Shown: positions 1 through 6,904 of the stretch, piece after piece
Layout: each line of letters begins with the position of its first letter
How positions within the stretch are numbered: position 1 is the stretch's first letter
Source: Clostridia bacterium
GTDB lineage: Bacteria > Bacillota > Clostridia > Lutisporales > Lutisporaceae
DNA: 32,214 bases
NCBI GenBank assembly: GCA_029238945.1
Contig: JAQZBM010000004.1
Location: 1 to 32,214, forward strand
Direction of reading: 5' to 3'
Made by a program: the position numbers and the translations under genes
The notes under the pieces: generated by a model
The model's database searches: none
What the model saw: the letters and a program-made list of their open reading frames with translations, nothing else
What the model was told of the DNA's origin: nothing

Positions 1-453
1 GAAAAATCAGGCTATAATAAGCTCTGTGCAAGGGATGAAAAACGGCAGGGCTTCATACATCATGATTATGGACTATATAATATAATGCATACCTTTCAAG
101 GTGAGACCTATATCGGCGGGCTGGAGAATGCAGTATTCGACATAAGAATGCATGACCTTGGGCACCTGATATTCAAGCTGATGCGAAGACGGGGCTGGGA
201 GCTTGAAACAGCTATGGACATAATTAGCTGGTACGACGGCTTATATAAGTTAAAAAAAGAGGACTATCAGGTGCTGACAGCATATCTTACCCTGCCCCAT
301 GACTTCCGGCAGCTGCAAAGACTGTACTCGGCAGAGGACAGGGATTTGGAAGACTTGGAGGAGCTGGAGAGAATAAATATCAACTCGGAGTACAGCATGA
401 CTAAAAGGCAATTTCTTAGAGAAATGGAGAAAAATGCAGGTCTGAAAATTTAG
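1..453 (+). CDS. CotS-family spore coat kinase-like protein, C-terminal part (5' end outside window)
   Basis: The frame is open from base 1, so this is the last 150 residues of a longer protein; the ATG at 85 is internal. It resembles CotS/YutH-type spore coat proteins, which have an aminoglycoside-phosphotransferase/choline-kinase-like fold. The catalytic-loop region is visible (His20-His21-Asp22, Asn27 in visible numbering) and is followed by the usual alpha-helical C-terminus. The metal-binding DFD motif, intact in the downstream paralog, reads Gly-Leu-Glu at residues 40-42, while the later conserved Asp-Leu is kept. This suggests a catalytically impaired, possibly structural, member of the family. 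It is followed 222 bases later by an intact paralog on the same strand, so this is probably a tandem cotS pair. The product is expected in the spore coat. The family call is good; loss of activity is inferred. Confidence 0.75.
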   Translation, partial: EKSGYNKLCARDEKRQGFIHHDYGLYNIMHTFQGETYIGGLENAVFDIRMHDLGHLIFKLMRRRGWELETAMDIISWYDGLYKLKKEDYQVLTAYLTLPHDFRQLQRLYSAEDRDLEDLEELERININSEYSMTKRQFLREMEKNAGLKI

Positions 454-462
454 ATATATACA

Positions 463-498
463 CAGCTTGTGCACAACCTGTGCATAAGCTGTTAGTTT
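463..498 (+). terminator. terminator-like hairpin after the first cotS-like gene
   Basis: Arms 463-475 and 479-491 pair over 13 positions with one G-T wobble and a three-base loop. The following tract TTAGTTTGT is a poor U-run, so termination would be weak. The same arms contain two DnaA-box-like sequences, so the symmetry may serve protein binding instead. Confidence 0.4.
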
Positions 499-587
499 GT
501 GTGGACAAAATATAGGACACATTTACTATAGACAGCAGAATATGGGACTTGGGCAGTACATATATTATACTAGTAAATTGTGGATAT
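468..587 (+). promoter_or_regulatory. cluster of DnaA-box-like 9-mers
   Basis: Compared with the DnaA box TGTGGATAA, there are near matches on the same strand at 479-487 (TGTGCATAA, one mismatch), 500-508 (TGTGGACAA, one mismatch) and 579-587 (TGTGGATAT, one mismatch). A palindromic TGTGCACAA lies at 468-476 (two mismatches). No dnaA or dnaN gene is in view, so this is not an obvious oriC. DnaA-box clusters outside oriC are known in Firmicutes. Function is inferred from motif density only. Confidence 0.3.
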
Positions 588-674
588 TAGGACATAAGCC
601 TTACATACCAACGGCTTAGTAAAAATGTGCACTTTTTGTGCCTATTGTGAATATAAACTAGCGAGGTGTAAACT

Positions 675-1664
675 ATGCAAATCGAAGCCATTGCAAGGGA
701 ATACAGCTTCAAAGTAAAAAGCTACAAGCCTCTTAGAGCTGTGTATATCGCGGAAACGGACAAAGGACCTATAGTGATAAAGGAAACAGACAGGGAGCCT
801 GATAAGCTGCTCTATATCCACGGTATGAAGGAGTACCTGTATGAGAGCGGCTTTGATGCTTTGGACAGATATCTGATATCAGAAAACGGGCTTCCTTTCA
901 CAGTGCAGGATAACAGACTTTTTGTCGTAGAGAAATTTATAGACGGAAGGGAATGCAGCTTCACAAATCCTTTTGACAGGGAGGCTGCTGTAGTTGCTTT
1001 GGCAGAGCTTCACAAAAAGGGCAAGGGCTATATAGCACCCACCGGGGCATATAAGCGCGAGAACTATGGAAAGTGGGACAATACATACCTGAAGAAGATA
1101 GATTATCTGGTGGAGCTGAAGGAAACTATAAGAACAAAGAAGCATAAGGATTTCTTTGATAAGATGTACTTGGAGGATGTGGACTTTATGCTGGACATGG
1201 CTTGGCAGGCTTACGATACCTTAAGCTGTTCAAGCTATCAGGAAATTTGCAAAAGAGCAAGGCAAGAGAAATGGATTTGCCACCATGACTACACCTATCA
1301 TAATATAATAATAACAAAGGATTGGGGTGTAAGCATAATAGACTTTGATTACAGCTGTCATGAGCTTCCCGTCTATGACCTGGCAAACTATATACTGAAG
1401 GTGCTGAAGCGCTTTAGCTTTGATATAGATATGGCGCTGCGCATACTTAATATATATGACAGCGTCTTAACCATAAATAAGGAGGATTTGCTTCTTATGC
1501 TGGCAATCTTTGAGTTTCCCCAAAGATTTTGGAGGATAGCTGAGAGATACTATGAAAGGAAGACGGATTGGTCTGACGATGACTTCGAAGATAAATATGA
1601 GGACGTTTTCATGTTTAGGGAGTATATAAAGGACTTTACCAGTGAGTTTAGGAAACTGATATGA
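675..1664 (+). CDS. CotS-family spore coat protein (kinase-like fold)
   Basis: A 329-residue protein of the length usual for CotS/YutH proteins. The start ATG follows GAGGTG by six bases. The N-lobe (about 1-95) holds the basic motif that leads into a nucleotide-binding-like sheet (VIKET at about 34-38). The catalytic loop is HHDYTYHN at 203-210, with Asp205 and Asn210. The metal-binding IIDFD is at 221-225, followed by the conserved Leu-Pro-x-Tyr-Asp-Leu. All residues needed for phosphotransfer are therefore present, unlike in the upstream paralog. No signal peptide or membrane segment is seen, as expected for a mother-cell coat protein. A strong terminator follows at 1716. The substrate is unknown. 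An annotation as a phosphotransferase-family protein would be equally valid; the coat assignment rests on family resemblance and on the neighbouring yabG. Confidence 0.85.
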   Translation: MQIEAIAREYSFKVKSYKPLRAVYIAETDKGPIVIKETDREPDKLLYIHGMKEYLYESGFDALDRYLISENGLPFTVQDNRLFVVEKFIDGRECSFTNPFDREAAVVALAELHKKGKGYIAPTGAYKRENYGKWDNTYLKKIDYLVELKETIRTKKHKDFFDKMYLEDVDFMLDMAWQAYDTLSCSSYQEICKRARQEKWICHHDYTYHNIIITKDWGVSIIDFDYSCHELPVYDLANYILKVLKRFSFDIDMALRILNIYDSVLTINKEDLLLMLAIFEFPQRFWRIAERYYERKTDWSDDDFEDKYEDVFMFREYIKDFTSEFRKLI

Positions 1665-1669
1665 CATAA

Positions 1670-1695
1670 GTAGGGGATGCTGCCCACAGCATCCC
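1670..1695 (+). repeat. GTAGGGG palindromic repeat, copy 1
   Basis: GTAGGGG leads into a perfect 9-bp stem (1674-1682 with 1687-1695, loop CCCA). The copy at 25500-25525 is identical except for a paired change in the stem (AT pair to CG pair). Dispersed family; see findings. Confidence 0.75.
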
Positions 1696-1715
1696 GTAGC
1701 TGCTCATTTTTAAGC

Positions 1716-1739
1716 AGACGCTGACATCAGCGTCTTTTT
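1716..1739 (+). terminator. rho-independent terminator of the cotS-like genes
   Basis: Perfect 8-bp stem (AGACGCTG at 1716-1723, CAGCGTCT at 1728-1735) with loop ACAT and a run of five T, then TTTTTT again after two bases. Confidence 0.85.
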
Positions 1740-1763
1740 GATTTTTTGAGTTCTTTTTTCATT

Positions 1764-1792
1764 CACCACAGTCTTTTCACCGACATAATATA
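1764..1792 (+). promoter_or_regulatory. candidate sigma-K promoter for yabG
   Basis: CACC at 1764-1767, 16 bases, then CATAATATA at 1784-1792. This fits the Bacillus sigma-K pattern (mACm, N16, CATAnnnTA). yabG is a sigma-K gene in Bacillus subtilis. Transcription would start near 1799, so the in-frame ATG at 1746 cannot be the real start. Confidence 0.55.
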
Positions 1793-1826
1793 TACTATAG
1801 CTGCAAGGATAAAGGGGGTTGTATTC

Positions 1827-2141
1827 TTGGACATTAAGGTTGGGGATTTGGTAGGCAGAAAATCCTATGGATGCGATATAGTTTTTAGGGTTCATGATAT
1901 AGTAAAGAAAAATGATAAGCTTGTGATAATCCTGAAGGGATTGAACCTCAGGATTATTGCTGATGCCCCTGAAGCAGATATAGTGAAGCTGCCGCCGTCT
2001 AAGGTTAACGAAGACAGCAGAAATTATGATGATAGAGCCCATCGGCTAATGAGTAAGCTGCAAAGAAAAGCAAGACATACATCGGTTTTCAGACGTCCGG
2101 CTCAATATAGGGCCAATGATACTATCTTGATATGTGCATGA
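1827..2141 (+). CDS. yabG: sporulation protease YabG, N-terminal fragment (frame broken near 2120)
   Basis: The N-terminal part of YabG, the cysteine-type protease (peptidase family U57) that trims coat and other spore proteins late in sporulation. I choose TTG at 1827: AAAGGGGG ends eight bases upstream, the start lies downstream of the candidate sigma-K promoter, and the protein then begins Met-Asp-Ile-Lys-Val-Gly-Asp like known YabG N-termini. The motif GDLVGRKSYG and the following beta-rich segment ending in LRIIADAPEADIVKL match the family. After about residue 95 the similarity ends, and the frame stops at 2139-2141. The rest of YabG continues in another frame from about 2120. This is either a true loss of function, a sequencing or assembly error, or, least likely, recoding. 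Confidence 0.8.
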   Translation: MDIKVGDLVGRKSYGCDIVFRVHDIVKKNDKLVIILKGLNLRIIADAPEADIVKLPPSKVNEDSRNYDDRAHRLMSKLQRKARHTSVFRRPAQYRANDTILICA

Positions 2142-2674
2142 AATCCTATAAGGAATTAAATATTGAAGCAGTAGGGAGAGTCGTAGTAGAAAGCGAACAG
2201 CCCAAAATGGTTGAAGCCCTTCTTGCTCAGTTTACTCCGGATATTCTTGTGCTTACGGGGCATGACGCTTATATCAAGGGTCAAGGAGCCGGCAATAATG
2301 AGCAAAAGAGAAGAGAGCTGAATGATGTAAACAACTATAGAAGCTCCAAATACTTCATTGAGGCAGTGAAGCTGGCCCGTAGGTATGAGCCCTCATTGGA
2401 CGACTTGGTCATATTTGCGGGAGCCTGCCAATCTTATTTCGAAGGGATTATGGAAGCAGGAGCAAACTTTGCAAGCTCTCCCGAAAGAGTATTGATACAT
2501 GCTCTTGACCCTGTGATGGTATGTGAGAAAATAGCACTTACTTCTATAGACAGGATAGTACCGCTTAAAGATATACTTACAGGTACTATCACAGGACTAA
2601 ACGGTATTGGAGGCGTTCAAACAAGAGGAAAGTACAGGGACGGTATGCCTAAATCCCTGTATGGGCCTGTATAG
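2132..2674 (+). CDS. yabG: sporulation protease YabG, C-terminal catalytic fragment
   Basis: The remaining two-thirds of YabG, in a different frame from the N-terminal fragment. The ATG at 2132 has no ribosome binding site, and family-like sequence extends upstream of it to about 2120 (Tyr-Tyr-Leu-Asp), where a stop at 2117-2119 blocks the frame. This argues for a frameshifted single gene, not two genes. Conserved family segments: PDILVLTGHDAY (36-47), NNYRSSKYFIEAV (67-79), LVIFAGACQS (92-101) and GANFASSPERV (110-120). His44 and Cys99 are in the motifs expected to supply the catalytic His and Cys. Length and ending fit the family. It is followed ten bases later by the SpoIID-like gene, so the two are co-transcribed. 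Confidence 0.82.
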   Translation: MCMKSYKELNIEAVGRVVVESEQPKMVEALLAQFTPDILVLTGHDAYIKGQGAGNNEQKRRELNDVNNYRSSKYFIEAVKLARRYEPSLDDLVIFAGACQSYFEGIMEAGANFASSPERVLIHALDPVMVCEKIALTSIDRIVPLKDILTGTITGLNGIGGVQTRGKYRDGMPKSLYGPV

Positions 2675-2684
2675 GGGGGATAAC

Positions 2685-4070
2685 ATGTATCTTAAACTCT
2701 ATGATAGCAAAGAAAAAGACCAAAAAAGCATCGAGCTGGAGGAACTTGTAGCTAACATAACATCTGAAAGTCTGAAGGACAACTTCGGCATCGAAGCTGT
2801 CAAAGCGTTTTCTATAATGGTCAGAACCGAGCTTTCGAGAAAGCTTTGCATATATGGAGGAACAGGCTGTCAAAGCCATAAGGGCAGCGATCTTTGTGAT
2901 GAGCAGGGACACTGCATAATGTTTGATGTTTATCAGGAAGGCAGCAATAATGTCTACAAAGAGGCAGCTTACAGTACCAAGGGAATCATCGCCACCTTTG
3001 ACGGTAAGCCCATAAAGCCTTATTTCCATTATAGGTGCGGCGGTGCGACGGAGAACTCAGAGAATGTTCTGGGCAGTAAAATCACATATTTAAGGCGTGT
3101 GCTGTGCTCTTACTGCAGGAGCATTACCGAGCGGGAAAATGAAAGAGTTTATACTGTTGAGGAGCTTGAGGAAATACTAAATACAAGGATTGCAAAGCCT
3201 GACAATATATATAACTGCATAATGGGTATGTTTGAGGACATCGATGTTGATGACCAGGGTAGAGTGAGGAGTATAAGGATAGGCAATAAGATTTTCAAGG
3301 GCAGTGAGCTGATGGAGCTTCTCAAGCTTAACTCCACAAGATTCAATTATACGCCGGTAAAATTCTTGTTTAGAAGTGTAGGCATGGGCCATGGCTTAGG
3401 TTTGTGCTTATGCGGAGCAAATGAAATGGCCAATGAGGGCAAAAGCTATGAGGAAATATTAAACTACTATTATACCGGTATAAAGCTGGAGAGCATGCAG
3501 TTGGTAGAGGAGGATAAACCCTTAAAGGGCAGACGTTTCGTACTGGATGCAGGCTGCGGAGATGAGGACGGCAAGACGCCTATAATAATCAACGGCTTAA
3601 GTGAGAAGGAAATAAATTTTAACCTGGTAATGAACCTGACAAGGCTATTGAGGGAGGACGGAGCAGAAGTAAAACTGACCAGAGACGGTAATGTCAATAC
3701 AGCATTGTCTGACAGAGCCGCGGCAGCCAATGCTGAGAAGCCGGACTTCTTCATATCAATACTGCAGAACAGCTTCGCCGGTCCCGGAGTGTCGGGCACA
3801 GAAATATATCACTTCCGAGGAGATAAGGAAAGTGAGAGGCTGTCAAAGCTAATCATAGATGAGGTGTGCAGTGCCATAGACAGCAAGAACAGGGGCGTGA
3901 GGACAGCGGAGTTTTATCTGCTGCGTCAGGTAAGAGCATCGGCTATAATACTGCAGCTCTTATACATTACCAGCCCCAAGGATGCAGAGAAGCTTGGAGA
4001 CCCTGCGGTGCGCCAAAAGGCAGCAGAGGCCATACACCAGGCTATACTGAAATACTATTGCGCACTATAA
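2685..4070 (+). CDS. SpoIID/LytB-domain protein with degenerate C-terminal Amidase_3 domain
   Basis: A 461-residue protein. I choose ATG 2685, after GGGGGGA at 2674-2680, over the upstream extension that overlaps yabG. Residues about 30-270 form a SpoIID/LytB domain, the peptidoglycan lytic transglycosylase family. It has the EAVKA motif with Glu37 at the catalytic position, the Cys/His cluster (Cys62, Cys71, His76, Cys77) and later YFH, GGATENSE and GMGHGLGL signatures. Residues about 283-458 align with N-acetylmuramoyl-L-alanine amidases (Amidase_3), but the zinc and catalytic residues are mostly gone: the PGHGG histidine is Cys291, the HAN histidine is Leu360 and the catalytic Glu is Gln424. 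Only Glu307 remains. There is no signal peptide or membrane segment, unlike SpoIID itself. Its place behind yabG suggests a late sporulation, coat- or cortex-linked role. The true substrate is unknown. Confidence 0.8.
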   Translation: MYLKLYDSKEKDQKSIELEELVANITSESLKDNFGIEAVKAFSIMVRTELSRKLCIYGGTGCQSHKGSDLCDEQGHCIMFDVYQEGSNNVYKEAAYSTKGIIATFDGKPIKPYFHYRCGGATENSENVLGSKITYLRRVLCSYCRSITERENERVYTVEELEEILNTRIAKPDNIYNCIMGMFEDIDVDDQGRVRSIRIGNKIFKGSELMELLKLNSTRFNYTPVKFLFRSVGMGHGLGLCLCGANEMANEGKSYEEILNYYYTGIKLESMQLVEEDKPLKGRRFVLDAGCGDEDGKTPIIINGLSEKEINFNLVMNLTRLLREDGAEVKLTRDGNVNTALSDRAAAANAEKPDFFISILQNSFAGPGVSGTEIYHFRGDKESERLSKLIIDEVCSAIDSKNRGVRTAEFYLLRQVRASAIILQLLYITSPKDAEKLGDPAVRQKAAEAIHQAILKYYCAL

Positions 4071-4084
4071 GAAGATAAATTCGA

Positions 4085-4108
4085 GTCGGCATGGAAACCG
4101 ACCCCTAC
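4085..4108 (-). repeat. GTAGGGG palindromic repeat, copy 2 (inverted)
   Basis: On the minus strand GTAGGGG is followed by a 5-bp stem (GTCGG at 4085-4089 with CCGAC at 4098-4102). It lies head to head with copy 3. Confidence 0.6.
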
Positions 4109-4109
4109 T

Positions 4110-4136
4110 GTAGGGACTGGTCTCTGTGCCAGCCCG
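4110..4136 (+). repeat. GTAGGG palindromic repeat, copy 3
   Basis: GTAGGG, then CTGG (4117-4120) pairing with CCAG (4129-4132), flanked by GGG/CCC with one bulged A. It sits one base from copy 2 in opposite orientation. Confidence 0.55.
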
Positions 4137-4152
4137 CCGTATGAGCAAATCC

Positions 4153-4181
4153 AAAAAGGCATGTGGAAAACCACATGCCTT
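4153..4181 (-). terminator. rho-independent terminator of fhs
   Basis: 11-bp perfect stem (4156-4166 with 4171-4181, four-base loop). Read on the minus strand it ends in a T-run (complement of AAAAA at 4153-4157), 11 bases after the fhs stop. The hairpin may also end the convergent plus-strand transcript, but no T-run follows on that side. Confidence 0.8.
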
Positions 4182-4191
4182 AGTCACATCC

Positions 4192-5859
4192 TTAGAACAG
4201 TCCGGTAATTACACCGTTCTCATCTATATCAATTTTCTCTGCTGAGGGAACCTTGGGAAGTCCCGGCATAATCATAATATCTCCTGTCAGTGCCACTATG
4301 AAGCCTGCGCCTGCAGAAACTCTGACCTCCTTGACAGTAATCTTGAAGCCCTTTGGTCTGCCCAATAGATTTGGGTCATCTGACAGAGAGTATTGAGTCT
4401 TCGCCATGCAGATTGGCAGCTTATCCAGTCCGATTTCTTCCAGCTTCTTAATTTCCTTTGAAGCCTTTGAAGTAAATACCGCATCGTCTGCACCGTAGAT
4501 TTCTCTTGCTATCTTGCCTATCTTATTCTTTACGCTGTCCTTCTCATCATATAGGAAGTGGAAGCTATTAGCCTTATCTGCAGCCGCAACAACCTTTTGT
4601 GCAAGGTCTTCACCGCCTGCTCCGCCTTTCTCCCATACCTCGCATAGAGAGGAGTCAACACCAAGCTTAGCACAATGCTCTTGTACCATCTGAATCTCTG
4701 CTGCTGTATCAGTTGCAAACTTGTTTATCGCAACCACTACAGGTACTCCGAAGCTTGTGACGTTTTCTATCTGTTTCTCCAGGTTTGCGAAGCCTTTGTT
4801 CAGAGCATCCAGATTCTCTGCAGTCAGTTCTGTCTTTGCTACTCCGCCGTGCATCTTAAGTGCTCTTATAGTAGCCACAATTACCACAGCATCCGGTGCC
4901 AGACCGCCAAGTCTGCACTTGATATCCATGAATTTCTCTGCTCCCAGGTCAGCGCCGAAGCCTGCCTCAGTAACCAGATAATCAGCAACCTTCAGTCCCA
5001 GCTTGGTAGCCATTATACTGTTGGCACCGTGGGCAATGTTGGCAAAAGGTCCGCCGTGGATGAAGGCTGGAGTGTTCTCTAAGGTTTGTACAAGGTTCGG
5101 CTTTATAGCATCCTTCAGAAGAAGTGTCATAGCACCCTGTACATTCAGCTGTGAGGCTGTAAGAGGATTGCCCTCGTAATCGTAGGCAAATACTATTCTG
5201 CCCAGTCTCTCCTTCAGATCCATAAGACCGTTGGACAGACAAAGGATAGCCATTACCTCAGAGGCAACCGTAATCATGAAACCTTCTTCTCTTACGAAGC
5301 CGTTGGCTTTGCCGCCTAAACCTACAACAACCTCTCTCAAGGCTCTGTCGTTCATATCCATTACGCGCTTCCAAACGATTTGTCTGGGGTCTATTCTCAG
5401 TGCATTTCCATGATTTATATGGTTATCTATTGCAGCGGACAAAAGATTGTTGGCCGCTGTGATTGCATGCATATCACCGGTGAAGTGCAGATTTATGTCC
5501 TCCATAGGCACAACCTGTGCGTATCCGCCGCCTGCAGCACCGCCCTTTACTCCGAAAACAGGACCTAAGGATGGCTCACGAAGTGCTATGCAGGCTTTTT
5601 TGCCTATTCTTTTCAGGGCATCGCCTAAACCAACAGTAGTAGTTGATTTGCCTTCTCCGGCAGGGGTAGGATTTATAGCTGTAACCAATATCAATTTACC
5701 ATTCTTTTTGTTAGCAAGTCTTTTCCAAATGTCGTAGCTGATTTTTGCTTTGTATTTACCGTAGTTCTCTACTTCATCCTCCAGTATGCCAAGATGGGCT
5801 GCAACCTCGTTAATAGGCAGCATTTTGGCCTGCTGTGCTATTTCGATATCTGATTTCAT
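4192..5859 (-). CDS. fhs: formate--tetrahydrofolate ligase
   Basis: A 555-residue cytoplasmic enzyme of the usual family length. It interconverts formate + THF + ATP with 10-formyl-THF + ADP + Pi. The ATP-binding loop TPAGEGKST is at 65-73, followed by [18 protein letters not shown] and the conserved [12 protein letters not shown] segment. AAAGGAGA lies six bases before the ATG. It is the last gene of a minus-strand set with glutamate formiminotransferase and urocanate hydratase, and its own terminator follows. In that setting the enzyme probably works toward formate and ATP, using one-carbon units released from histidine, as known in histidine-fermenting clostridia. A general biosynthetic role is also possible. 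The 86-base gap to the upstream gene contains a GTAGGGG repeat. Confidence 0.97.
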   Translation of the reverse strand: MKSDIEIAQQAKMLPINEVAAHLGILEDEVENYGKYKAKISYDIWKRLANKKNGKLILVTAINPTPAGEGKSTTTVGLGDALKRIGKKACIALREPSLGPVFGVKGGAAGGGYAQVVPMEDINLHFTGDMHAITAANNLLSAAIDNHINHGNALRIDPRQIVWKRVMDMNDRALREVVVGLGGKANGFVREEGFMITVASEVMAILCLSNGLMDLKERLGRIVFAYDYEGNPLTASQLNVQGAMTLLLKDAIKPNLVQTLENTPAFIHGGPFANIAHGANSIMATKLGLKVADYLVTEAGFGADLGAEKFMDIKCRLGGLAPDAVVIVATIRALKMHGGVAKTELTAENLDALNKGFANLEKQIENVTSFGVPVVVAINKFATDTAAEIQMVQEHCAKLGVDSSLCEVWEKGGAGGEDLAQKVVAAADKANSFHFLYDEKDSVKNKIGKIAREIYGADDAVFTSKASKEIKKLEEIGLDKLPICMAKTQYSLSDDPNLLGRPKGFKITVKEVRVSAGAGFIVALTGDIMIMPGLPKVPSAEKIDIDENGVITGLF

Positions 5860-5887
5860 GTGTGGTCTCCTTTCAAATATATTAAAC

Positions 5888-5913
5888 GGGATGACACATA
5901 GGTCATCCCCTAC
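5888..5913 (-). repeat. GTAGGGG palindromic repeat, copy 4 (inverted)
   Basis: 8-bp perfect stem GGGATGAC (5888-5895) with GTCATCCC (5902-5909), six-base loop. It sits between the formiminotransferase and fhs genes, inside the presumed operon. Confidence 0.7.
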
Positions 5914-5945
5914 TAATACCTATCACCTGTTACCTGACACCTGTA

Positions 5946-6845
5946 TTATTCCAGTATCCTGTTTTCCAGCACTTGGTTCATGCTGAAGTTTTCAAGTCTC
6001 AAGTAGTATGCCGCAGTATCTACAAGAGCTTCCATAGGTGTAAGACCTATAATCTCACTGCCGACTATGTTAACCCCATATCTTGCAGCTTCGAACTTAA
6101 CTGTCTCAAATACTCTGTACAATGCAGTCTTAGTATAATCCGTCATATTGATAGATACCTGAACTATACCTCTTTCCTTCAGGTCAACTCCCATAGCCTT
6201 TGTAAACCTGAAGCCTCCGGAGATGTGTCTTATGCATTTTGAAATCTTATTTGCTATCTCTATGTTGTTTGTATCCAGATTGATGTTGAAGGCAACCAAG
6301 GGCATTCTTGCACCAACAACGGTAGCACCTGCTGTCGGGTGTAGCTCGGCCGGTCCGAAATCAGGCTTCCACTCAGGAAGCTTGATTTTCTCCTTGAAGC
6401 CTTCGTACTCGCCCTTTCTAATATTTGCAAGATTTTCTCTTTGAGGACTTGATGCAGCCTTCTCGTAGAGATATATTGGAAGATTGTACCTGTCTGCTAT
6501 TTCTGCCGCAACCTCCTTAGAGAGAGCTACTGCATCATCCATTGTAACGTTCTTTATAGGGATGAAAGGAACAACGTCTATGGCTCCCATCCTTGGATGC
6601 TCGCCTTGATGCTTATTCATATCGATGTTGGCAACAGCTATGCCGGCTGCTTCCACCATAGCCTTCTTAACTGCTTCAGGCTCGCCTATTACAGTTACAA
6701 CCACTCTGTTGTGGTCCTTGTCAGGATTGTAGTCAAGAAGCTTGCAGCCCTCTGTCTTTATAAAGGGAGCAACTATCTTCTCGATAACTTCCATATTTCT
6801 GCCTTCACTAAAGTTTGGAACACACTCGATAATTTTGCTGAACAT
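5946..6845 (-). CDS. ftcD: glutamate formiminotransferase
   Basis: A 299-residue cytoplasmic enzyme that transfers the formimino group of N-formimino-L-glutamate to THF, giving glutamate and 5-formimino-THF. It starts with the family motif ECVPNFSEGR (7-16). The segment around KHQGEHPRMGAIDVVPFIP (78-96) holds His83, which corresponds to the catalytic histidine of the mammalian formiminotransferase domain. The length covers only the transferase domains. The cyclodeaminase domain of the bifunctional mammalian enzyme is absent, so a separate cyclodeaminase (FchA) must be encoded elsewhere. GAGGAGGT lies five bases before the ATG. It lies between hutU (59-base gap) and fhs, a clear histidine-degradation context. 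Confidence 0.94.
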   Translation of the reverse strand: MFSKIIECVPNFSEGRNMEVIEKIVAPFIKTEGCKLLDYNPDKDHNRVVVTVIGEPEAVKKAMVEAAGIAVANIDMNKHQGEHPRMGAIDVVPFIPIKNVTMDDAVALSKEVAAEIADRYNLPIYLYEKAASSPQRENLANIRKGEYEGFKEKIKLPEWKPDFGPAELHPTAGATVVGARMPLVAFNINLDTNNIEIANKISKCIRHISGGFRFTKAMGVDLKERGIVQVSINMTDYTKTALYRVFETVKFEAARYGVNIVGSEIIGLTPMEALVDTAAYYLRLENFSMNQVLENRILE

Positions 6846-6904
6846 TGTAAACCTCCTCAGTTGTTTTTAATCTTAAGTAGTGATAAGACAGTGCTGTCTG
6901 TCCC

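Noticed and set aside
468-587. Chromosomal origin of replication
   Set aside because: No dnaA, dnaN or AT-rich unwinding region is next to the DnaA-box-like cluster, so oriC is not supported.
1746-1826. Upstream ATG start for yabG
   Set aside because: It lies upstream of the candidate sigma-K promoter, has no ribosome binding site, and the extra residues do not resemble YabG.
2607-2684. Longer start of the SpoIID-like gene
   Set aside because: The extension overlaps the conserved yabG 3' end. ATG 2685 has its own GGGGGGA site and gives a sensible N-terminus.
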